Source: Madurella fahalii
Lineage: Eukaryota > Ascomycota > Sordariomycetes > Sordariales
DNA length: 64,000 bases
Reading direction: 5' to 3'
NCBI GenBank assembly: GCA_029876055.1
Contig: CM056877.1
Location: forward strand, 372,001-436,000
How positions within the stretch are numbered: the stretch's first letter is position 1; each line of letters opens with the position of its first letter. Of this stretch, positions 34,839 to 44,103 are shown piece by piece. The position numbers and the translations under genes were made by a program. The notes beneath the pieces are model-generated. The model made no database searches. It saw only the letters and a list, made by a program, of their open reading frames with translations, and had not been told where the DNA came from.

Positions 34839-36757
34839 TCAATAAGAGAGCCTTACCCAGTCCTTCTCACCAATCCCCGCCCACGTCCCAACCCTCCGCT
34901 GCGCCTGTTCAAACTCCCCCTTGAACTCCTCACTGCCAGGCCGACTCCCATGCTTGCCGCCGACGATCGCCGCAAACAGCCCACAGGTATCCCGCGTGTA
35001 CCTGGCGCCTCCACCAAACACGTCCCCGGCCGCCCGGCACGCCTCGTACAGATACCCGTACGCGACCGTGCGCAGGTCGTCCGGGGCGGGGAGCCCGGCG
35101 CCGCCCCCGCCCCCGCCCGCCGACGCCGCGAACAGCAGCGCCGCGACCACGTCCATCGTGTCGTTGACCCACTCCGGCCTACAGCCGGACCACGCCGACG
35201 GCGACGGGCCAGACGGCGTGCGGGGATCCCGCCGCCCCAGCCGCGCGCCCCGCAGCGCGTGCCGCGCCGCCTGCACCGGCTTGCCCTGCTCCAGGTACAG
35301 CATGGCGAGGGCGAGGCGCGCGGCGGGCAGCGGGGCCATGTGCGCGGGCCAGGCGTCAGCTTTTTTGGTGTGGGTGCTGGTGCTAGGGGTGGTGGTGGTA
35401 CTGGAGGTGGTGGTGGATGGGAAGGCGCGCTGGGTGATGGCGCGCAGCTGGCCTTCGACCGAGGGCAGGTTTTCGAATTCTGGGTATAGGCCCGGGCGCC
35501 TGGCGGCGAGGACGGCGTTTCTCATCAGGTCGAGGATGTCCTGCTGCGATTGGTACAGCGTGGGCAGCAGGGAGGCGTCGTGCCCGAGGAGGGCACTTTG
35601 TTCGTTGAGCTCGGACTCGCAGCGCTTGCCTGGGGAATGAGGGCTGGTCAGTGGGCTGTGGATGAGGGACGGTGGAGGGTGGAGGGGCGGCGTACAGCGA
35701 CAGTCGAAGAAGTATTCGCGCTGGAGGAATTCCCGGCGGATGGAGATGGCGATGGTGGGGTCGAGGTAGCAAATGGTGATCTCCTCGCCGGCGGCGATCG
35801 TCTTGAGCGAGCGGACGTACAGCTGGCGGCCGTCGAAGAAGGCAAACGCGTTGGGATCACAGGAGTGGTTCATCACAGCCGTGACGAGGTCCAGCGCGTA
35901 TCCGACGGATTCTTTTCTAGCCGCGGGACGGATTCGCACGCTATTGACCCGCAGCTGCACCACAAATTAGTCCAAAGCTCGTGAGTGGTATCTGACATCT
36001 TGAACGCCTACCGCTGGCACAGTCCTCCAGACCAATCCCAGGTTCACCTTGCCGCCGGTGGCCTCTCGAATGGCCATAGCAATGTCCGTGATCTCAGAGA
36101 TGCGATCGCCGTCTTCCGAATACTCGCGGAAGTGTGTCTCGAGAAAACTGATGGCCTTGCCCTGGCTCGCCATGATCCGTTTGCGCTGCCCCCAGAAGAC
36201 CAGCCGGTGGGCGAGCAGGTGCTGTGCTTTCATTTGAGGGACATCACGCATCACCCTGCATTCGTCCTTGTGAAACTCTGTCCATGCTGCTTTTTGGCAT
36301 TCCTGGGGTAGGACCCGTCAGTCTGGGTCTTGGGCAGCTGTTGGTACTGTTTTGCGTTGATACTTACTTTGGAGCAGAACCTCGCAACCCTACATCCCGT
36401 GCACGATTTTGCAAGAGAAGTGTTGTCGTCGCCAGCGCTGCCGGTGCTGAAGCCATCCTTTGTGTCCTTGAGGCAGTAGTGGCAGAATGACTCGTTCCCA
36501 ACATCGACGGCCGTCATCAGAGGCGGAGATTGGTAGATCTCACGACCTGCGTCAATTTGCGCTTCGGTAAAGAGCCCAGAGCCCATGCTAATCTGCGAAG
36601 AGCGTATCTTGAGCGGGAATGTTGAGACGACTTTGCGAAGCATGCTCTCGCAAAGCTCGGGATCCGTGTGGAAAGCTTCGCGGGACGATGCGGTCAAATC
36701 ATTGTACCAATCGCCGGCTTTTCCATCGGCAACGTCAGTCGGTTGTTTAGTCGCCAT
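34839..36757 (-). CDS. SET-MYND (SMYD-like) protein methyltransferase, 576 aa
   Basis: Leftward from an ATG at 36757. The introns are 36303-36367, 35955-36011 and 35630-35695. A MYND zinc finger spans residues about 92-145, with Cys pairs CHYC and CTGC and then FCSK-ECQKAAWTEFHKDEC across the first splice. The SET core has NHSCDPNA (256-263) and GEEITICY (283-290). The post-SET cysteines DCRCKRC (311-317) are completed only by the third splice, which supports the model. A helical C-terminal half follows, with a low-complexity Ser/Thr linker and a Gly run near residues 490-497. SMYD enzymes transfer methyl groups from SAM to lysines of histones or cytosolic proteins, and the MYND finger binds proline-rich partners. 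All key residues are present. The target is unknown. The last exon might extend through one more intron. Confidence 0.85.
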
Positions 36758-38889
36758 CTGAGAATCATGCGATAAGTGAATCCAATGGGCTCGAGTTGAG
36801 TTGAAGTTGAAGTAGGCAGTGTTTCGGCGAAGAAATTGAGGCGAGATGCGCAACTCAAGGCTGCTAATTCATGCGAGAATGCGATGGTTTTGGGGCAAGA
36901 GAATGGCAAGTGCGGTCAGAACTCAGAAGACTCTGGAAATAAAAGGAAGTTTGATAAAGGAAACTTCTCAAACACGGTACTAAACAGGATGAGAAGTGAA
37001 AGCACCAGCACAAACTGCTTGCATTAAACCACAGTGCTGGCTTACTCGCTACCTACCTTACCTTAGTGTGCTGGAACTGACCCAGCCGTCCTCATCGCCT
37101 CAGATATCGGGCATGGCGAAATTACTGTAACCAGAATCCCAAACCTCTCGCGGTGCTGCCGCCGCCCGGAACGCTTCTTAGCCGCCTTTCCAAAAGGCTA
37201 GATTCAGTTTTCGTGGCTCCAACGCGTTGGGCTCGATGGAGGCTAGCTAGGAATCAACATTACGGAAGCTCTGGCCCGTAAAATTGATCATCCAAAACTG
37301 CAGTCGTCGCGGCAATGAAAACCCCGATTTTGCGCTTTGTACGGTACCTTTGTCTTCTGGCGTGGAGAAAGCGCAAAACTTGTCACCCACAACTTGTTGC
37401 TAGACACTCCTCGTCTCTTTGAGCGCTCGAGGGCCTGCACCTGGCCGGTCGGAGTCGCACAGTGCATATACAAGTTTGCCGATATGATCCATTTCGGTTC
37501 ATATCGTTTCGACTTCGCCCTCTTTTCATCGGACGAGAAGGGTCACCATTTCAGCTCTAGCATTTTCAGCTTCCTCATCTCTTGCACGAATGACACCCTA
37601 CATGTTTACGATCTTGACCCCGTCCCCTTCGACTTGGGCATCATTGTCTTGAATAAACCGTACAATCCAGCGTTACCTACCCATCCTCTCTCGGGTCCTT
37701 CTGCTTTTCCCGAACGAGGCCTTGCAAAGTTGGCGATGTCGGTGTCTCTATTTCGAACGATCCGCTGAAGCCGGACTCCGACCATTTCAGCCTCGTCCTG
37801 CTCACTTCTTCTCCCTTGTCTAAAAGAAACCTTGCTAAATGAGGGCTTTAGCTTTTACCGTTTCGATCTAACCATCTCTCCCCCGGAGTTCAGCAATCTT
37901 TCCAGTCTCGAGCTCTGAATTCCGTTCTTGGACAAGCCATTACAATCCGACGATTCGGCCGCCTCCGAACAAAAGCTTAGAACCCCAACTTCTCCGCTGT
38001 TAGTTTTGCGCTCATATTTGTAGCTCACAATAGTTCCGATCAGGCTTATTGTAGATGGCGCTCCGCCCTTAGCTTTCAAGCTCCTTCCTTGAACGGGCTT
38101 TTACAGTCTGACGGTTTCGGACATCCGTCTCTCACTCCCTGCCTGGAGATCTTGGTAGCCGAACTCGAGCTTGTCGTGCATCGCGCCGCGCTCTCGAAGG
38201 CTTGAACGAGCTTTTGCAATCTCGTGCAGTCGACTGCCGCTCTCTCTTTATCTCTCTTTCTGCAGGTTTCGGCCGCCGCTGCCGTGAGGTTGCTCACCCG
38301 GCCAGCGAGGTCTTCTTTGGTACAAGTCAACTTGAAAATGTTGTCCTAATGCATTCCCATCATCTGATCAACTTCTCTAGTCGACCCAAGTTCTCTTCGG
38401 CCCTCGGGATAATGTGCGGCGCAGATCTGGTTAGCAGGCAGCAGTTATGGTCAAAACTGACATACAAAGGGCTTTTAGGCTGCTTTGGAGTTCCGTCCAA
38501 CTCCTCCCTCAAATCTGGATCCAGGTTTTCGCTGGGTTCGGCGTCCTTCGAGAATGGGCCCTTCGGGTTTGGCGAAACCTCGGATTGTCTACCTCGGATT
38601 GCCAATCTCGGATTGCCAATCTCGGATTGCCCACGCATCCATCCTGATCGCCGAGGACTGCAGCGAGCCCCGTTACGCAAAAATAGTCCACCATGATGAC
38701 GTCCCTGCCCGGTATTCCTCTACCGGGAATAAGAAATAGACCCCTCTCGCATCTGACCACGTGTCCCGTGATAGGGTTCCCATCATCAAAACTCCAACCT
38801 CCTGACATAATTAGACTTCATTTGACTATCATATCGGTTTGAATACTCATATCAATTGAATTTCCGGCCGCCGCCTTCAAGCTAGCCAA
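36758..38889. other. 2.1 kb spacer with degenerate repeats
   Basis: No intact gene. Three degenerate copies of a segment of about 33 bases (CTTGAACGGGCTTTTACAGT type) lie at 37927-37958, 38088-38120 and 38201-38229. On the minus strand their frames give related Ser-Asp-Cys-Lys-like words, suggesting an eroded repetitive coding sequence. A 14-base tandem array follows at 38579-38634. The stretch next to 38890 is the promoter of the P450 gene. Confidence 0.5.
38579..38634. repeat. Four-copy 14-base minisatellite
   Basis: Four head-to-tail units of 14 bases, CTCGGATTGYCWAY-like. Units two and three are identical (CTCGGATTGCCAAT) and units one and four differ in the last four to five bases. The array lies about 255 bases upstream of the P450 start and within no gene. 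It could have arisen by slippage or could hold repeated factor sites (CGGATTG). Confidence 0.9.
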
Positions 38890-40563
38890 ATGGAATTTTT
38901 TGGCTTACCTATAACGCCTGGCTCACTCATTAGCCTCGCGGTAATCACTCTACTTACGGTGCTAGTCAAACGCCGCTACTTTTCACCTCTTAGCGACATC
39001 CCAGGGCCGTTCTTCGCCTCGTTTACTCGGCTATGGCAGATCATTACGTTGATTCGGGGCGATTCGCTCAACGTATTTTACGACCTCCATCAGAGGTATG
39101 GCCCCTTCGTCCGGGTTGCGCCCAACGAAGTGAGCGTCAATCATCCCGACGCGCCGAAGCAGCTCCTGCTCACGGCACTCCACAAGGTACAACAAATATC
39201 CGAATCTCATTGTAATGTACCTCCCACTGGGGCTCTGACCTTGTAATACATCTGTATAGGGTGATTGGTACCGCGCTGGAGCCCTTCCTGATTACCGCTT
39301 TCAAACCACGCTTTCTACAACCGAACCCAAAGCCAAAGTGGCGCGTGCCAAACACTTCATGCAGGGATACTCGACCTCTTACCTGCTGGCGCTTGAAGAG
39401 CGCCTTGATGCGACTTTTACCTTCCTGCTAGATTGGATGGACAAATTCTCGACCGAGAAGCAACCCATGGACCTGGACAAGTTCTTCACCTTCACGGCTG
39501 CCGATGTTACCGGAGACCTTCTCTTCTCCAAGCCCTTCGGCTTTATCTCCAAAGGCTATGACATCAATGAAACCCTGTCGCGATCGCACAAAGTTGCTGG
39601 TATTGGAACCGTGGGCGGCTATTTTCCATGGCTGAACAAGCTGCTAGCCAACCCGTTTGTGACATGGACCGGAATATTGCCGTTCGGCCTCATTTACGAC
39701 ACGGCCATGAATGCAATCGCAGAGCGGGAGAAGAACCCGGGTGTGCAGTCCGACATCCTGACACACTGGCTCAAGGCCTACCAAGAGGGCAAAGTTACGC
39801 TGAGAGATGTTCAGGCCCAGGCGACATTGGGGGTGCTCGCCGGGACCGATGCCATGTCGACTGGAATGCAGAGCTTCCTGTATCACCTTATCCGTCACCC
39901 CGCAGCGTGGCAACGGTGCAGCGACGAGGTTACGAGCGCAAGAGCGCAAGGGAAGTGTGATACCAGGATTGTTTCCTTTGAGCATGCGCAAGAATTGCCT
40001 TACCTACAAGCCTGCATCAAGGAGTCACTGCGCCTCTTTGGCCCTCTCGGCACTGGACTCCCGCGAGTTGCCGCGGCAGGAGGCACAAAGCTTGGTGATC
40101 GCGTCTTTCCCTCGGGGACCTGTCTGGCAATACACCCGTAGTAAGTTGTGATTATGGGACGTGCGGCTGCGGCCTGAGGCCTTGAGGATAAGCTAAGATT
40201 CGTGTCTGTCGCAGTACGATGATGAGAGACGAGAGTATATGGGGTGCCGATGCAAACGCCTTCCGCCCCGATCGATGGCTGAAGGAGGATAGCGCTGGAT
40301 TAGACAAGTTCTATATGCCGGTAAAGATCTCGTTTAACAAGGAGTTCCCACTCTAGCAGCTGACCTTTTCTCGACAGTTTGGACTTGGCTATGGAACTTG
40401 TCCTGGCATCAACTTGGCAAAAATGGAACTGTCAAAGTTGGCCGCAAGCATTGTTCGGGATTACGTTATTCGTCAAGTTGATCCACAGCAGGAATGGAGT
40501 TACGAGGCATACTTCAATACTCTCCCTCACGACTGGCCTGTCTACGTAGAGAGGGTACGATGA
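38890..40563 (+). CDS. Cytochrome P450, pisatin-demethylase-like clan, 489 aa
   Basis: Four exons with introns 39187-39259, 40141-40214 and 40321-40377. The third falls directly before the heme loop. The N-terminal anchor is LISLAVITLLTVLV, followed by DIPGP and RYGPFVRVAPNEVS, the usual signature of the fungal CYP57/pisatin-demethylase-type group. The I-helix is AGTDAM (293-298), the K-helix ESLR (354-357) and the heme loop FGLGYGTCPG (429-438), with Cys436. The position normally held by Arg in FxxGxRxCxG is Gly here. Some fungal groups tolerate this, since another residue can hold the heme propionate. It is a membrane-bound monooxygenase of the endoplasmic reticulum with an unknown substrate. 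It faces the FAD oxidase gene at 41017-42738, a pairing seen in specialised metabolism. Confidence 0.88.
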
Positions 40564-41016
40564 GCCTTTGAGATGCGGGTGACGGTGAATGAAATGCTCT
40601 GAACTAGGCCGGTATTGCAAAGAGCTTACGGGCTTCGGGGAAAGAGATATAAAATTTGGCTGATTCTCAACCCATTTTCGTTATCCTTAATTAGATGTAG
40701 CTTATATTGTAACGTGGATTTCTCCCACAACACTATCTAATCTCTCCATGAAGTTCTCCTCCTCCTCCTATATACCTATCTAGTCTTAGTAAGAGAACTT
40801 GAGTCTATCTTTGAGATGCTAACATACAACTCACATTTCCCCGTCGTAGTCAACTACTTAAGAGGAATCCTGTCCTCCCTGTACACGAGGACCAACGGCG
40901 GTTGGAGACCCGGAGATTCATTTGGATACCATTAATGGGCAGAAAACCCCATAAGCGACGGAGACTTTCGCTACCGGGCTCTACTGCCGTATTCCCACTT
41001 CTCTTGCTCTAGCGCT
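40564..41016. other. Convergent 3' spacer
   Basis: AT-rich 3' flanks of the P450 and the FAD oxidase. No gene or repeat is seen. Confidence 0.5.
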
Positions 41017-42738
41017 CTAAGGGCTCTCGCGTGCAGTCTGGGGTATCTTGAAGCCTGACCCACGTAGATTTTGGAAGACACCTCGAGGGTCGTACTTTGC
41101 CGATGCAGCCCTTAGCTTCCCGAGAGCGTCAGGCCCAACCGTAGAGAGCGGATCCTGCTCCCGCCCAGCATAGTTCAAGTACTTCCAGCCCCAGTCGACC
41201 CCCAGCTCCTTCGCATAGGCATCGACGGCATCGGTCCAATCCCTCATGATTGGATACGCCTTCTTCTCATTCTCGACGCCGTTGACGCTGAGTTCGGCAA
41301 GAAATAAGATGCCGTTACCGCTTCGCATCCAATAGTCAAGACCCATGACGTTGCCTCCATTCCGAATACCGTGCTCGGCAATGACTTTATTCAGCGGTTG
41401 GAAGGCGCACATAGTACTGAAGTTGCTGCTAGGGGATAGAGTCTCCGATAATTTGTTTACGGCCACTCTGTGCTGCTCAGCGGCGTACTTCATGACTCGC
41501 GCGTCGTTCTGGAAGGAAAGTGTGAACCATATGTTTCTGCAGACGGGTTAGACTAGCTTCTTAGGCGTCGAGGAGGCATCCGGTGCCTTACCGAAAACCC
41601 GCCAGCTGAGCTGGATTCTCCGACCGCGTAAGCTCAGCCATGGGCACAACAGCTCCATGACTGGATATGATTCTGCCGGCATTCCGGTACACGCTAATCG
41701 CGGGAGGGTCAACCGTGCCTGCCGTGTTCTCAAGCCCAACGTGGACAACCATTCCTCCGGCAACAGGGATGTGGCCGAAATACATAATTGAGGTCGTATT
41801 CTGGTCTATGTGAGCGTTCTCAGTGAAGGTTACCATGGCATCGATGACGCCATCGCCGGTTGCTGGATCAAAGGAAAGAAAACTTCCCCAGATGTCTGGC
41901 TGTGCTGGATTTGGGAACTTGATGGTGCGCAGATCGAATCGAGTGACCAGCCCAAGGTTGGCTGATCCCCCCTTCAATGCGACCCAAAGGTCCGAGTTCT
42001 CCCGGGCGTTAGCATTGATGATGGATCCGTCTGCGATTACAACTTCGAAGTTGACAACCGTGTCGCAAGCCATGCCGTGAGACGCGGAGTGGAACGAGTT
42101 GCCGCCTCCGGTGAGGAAGCCACCGACTCCGACTGAGCCCGCGCGACCGCCGGTTACTGTTACACCATGTGGCGCCAGCGTTTCGTACACATCCTGCCAT
42201 CGACTACCGGGCTGGATCGAGGCAATCTCGATTTCCGGGTTGTAAGCGGTCCCATTCATATTGCCTATTGACGTCAAAAAGTGCTCTGGGGGATTTAACG
42301 AAGTAGAAATACATGCCAAAGTCAATGGTTACGCCATGTTCGACGCTGCTTGAGAGGGCGAAGCTGCTGTGGCCACCTCCTCTGACACCGAAGGTACAGT
42401 TGCCCGACACCAGAGTCTTGATAATCGTGGACACGTCTTCGGCCGTGGAAGGGAGTACCATGCACCATGGACTCAAAGCGGCGCTCACGGACCAATACGA
42501 GTCAAGGCGGCGCTGGTACTTCGTCTCGGTCGGGAAGAAGACTTTTTCTGCCAAGCCAGCGATGACGAGGCTTCGACACTGCGACCCGTTTAGCAGACCA
42601 GGACCGGATTCGAAGGAAATCCTGAAAACTGACACAGGATACATTTGGCGACGGACCACACGGGGTTGCTAAAGCGGTGGAACAAGATGCCATTGCCATC
42701 CCAGATATGACCAAGAGAGTATTTGATCCCCTCACCAT
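41017..42738 (-). CDS. Secreted FAD-linked oxidoreductase, berberine-bridge-enzyme-like, 519 aa
   Basis: Leftward from an ATG at 42738 with a signal peptide (MVRGSNTLLVISGMAMA...ALA). Intron 1 is 42579-42633 (or from 42642), intron 2 is 42265-42316 and intron 3 is 41537-41591. The PCMH FAD domain shows GVRGGGHSS with His105, the probable 8-alpha flavin link. The family string VGVGGFLTGGGNSFHS has no Cys, so a second covalent link is unlikely. The C-terminal BBE motif is NYAGREQDP...KYDPRGVFQNL. These enzymes oxidise alcohols, amines or sugars with O2. Intron 2 works in frame only as a GC-AG intron (TTTG/GCATGT...AATAG). The nearby GTATTT gives a frame break. The family is certain and the substrate unknown. 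Confidence 0.87.
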
Positions 42739-44103
42739 GGTGGAGGGATTCCCGGGTGACCGTCGTCTTGGATAAGTACTATTGTGGATGTGGAAGCCTT
42801 CAAAGCAATCGAGTAAGATGCGCAGCGGTTTGAACTGACACGTATCTTAAACGCAGCTCAAAGACAGAAACAGGCTTGTTTAAATATTGCATCCACCTGT
42901 CCCTCGTATTTCGGTTGCTACTAGGTATTTCACGATCTGCTGTAGAAATTTGATTGAACCGGAGCCGAACAGACGGCCTTTGAATCGATTACAACCCCGG
43001 ATCGGTGCGTAATTAATTACTCCACGCCGCTGCCGATCCGGTAGCTTATTCCTCGCTATTTTTTCGAGACAGTTGACCGGGCTGGACTGAGAAGCCATCC
43101 CAAACCATTGAGCAGATCAATATACCGACCGTAAGACCGGCGGTGCCTTTTGTTGTACCGACGGCCCGGGCCGCGTCATCTCTGGGTCCCTGCGCGGCCA
43201 TCGGAACGAATCCGAGGGATACGACGATATCGCCGCTCATACCTATAAAATTGAACACGCGTGCTTTAAACCATGTTGATCTCCGATTGTGGGTCGACAA
43301 GGATCAGGGACAGAGCGAATTACTAGGGGCGTGTTGAGGTGCCTTTCTTAGAGACCAGAGAGACACATCACTGGCGGTGACCGGTTAGCTGATAGGTGCT
43401 GTGAATGTAATGTACAAGGATCGTCGTGGCCCCGCTAGTATGAAAAGGGGGACATCCCTAGGCGGGTTCTCGGTACTGAGATTTGACAACGTCTGTTCAG
43501 ACTTACCTCCACAGAACGGTGGCGTTACGAAAAACAGGGCAATTTCTTTAGTTAACTAGAACAGGGAACTATTCAACCACTGGTGCCTGCGGGTTGCCCA
43601 AATATTATTGAGATTTTACCTCCTGTAACCCAAAAAAGTTTAGGTAATTGTAGCCGAATATAAAAGATGAACTTGATCATTGAGAATTTCCTTGTTGTGA
43701 ATGCGCCTCTACTGCCGCCGCTTTAGCCTGCTAAGTGGTGTACATGGTGTACAGTGGAGTACTTAGCGTGCTGACAACAGCGTAGCGAAGGCAGGGGACT
43801 CCATTCTGCTGCCCCAAGCTAAGAGTTACCGTGGAGAAAAAAAAAAAAAAAAAAGAAAAACTCAAACAGAACAAGACTTGTAGAGTTTTATCTTTTGCCC
43901 ATACAAGTTCCTTGTCTACTCAGAAGGGGCCAGAACTGGTAGCTATGAGGACAAGAAACCGCACCCTTTGAACAACAACGAAGATCAGAAGCTGCCGTTT
44001 GTTGTGGCCCGTGGGGCCTTGTAATATCTGACGGTTTGATTCTCGGAGTACGCTAGAGGTGGCTTTAGGCCTGCCTACGTCCCTCTTGGACTTGAGCAGT
44101 GCC
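42739..44103. other. Spacer, no gene seen
   Basis: 5' flank of the FAD oxidase and 3' flank of the AAA ATPase gene. It contains a run of 18 A at 43837-43854. Short frames at 43046-43337 on both strands conflict and lack domains. Confidence 0.45.

Noticed and set aside
37337..37768. 143-codon plus-strand frame in the spacer before the P450
   Set aside because: It opens with TTG, has no domain and overlaps degenerate repeat sequence.
42312..42316. GTATTT as donor of intron 2 in the FAD oxidase
   Set aside because: It cannot be joined in frame to any nearby acceptor without losing the conserved NMNGTAYNPE segment; the GC donor four bases earlier fits.
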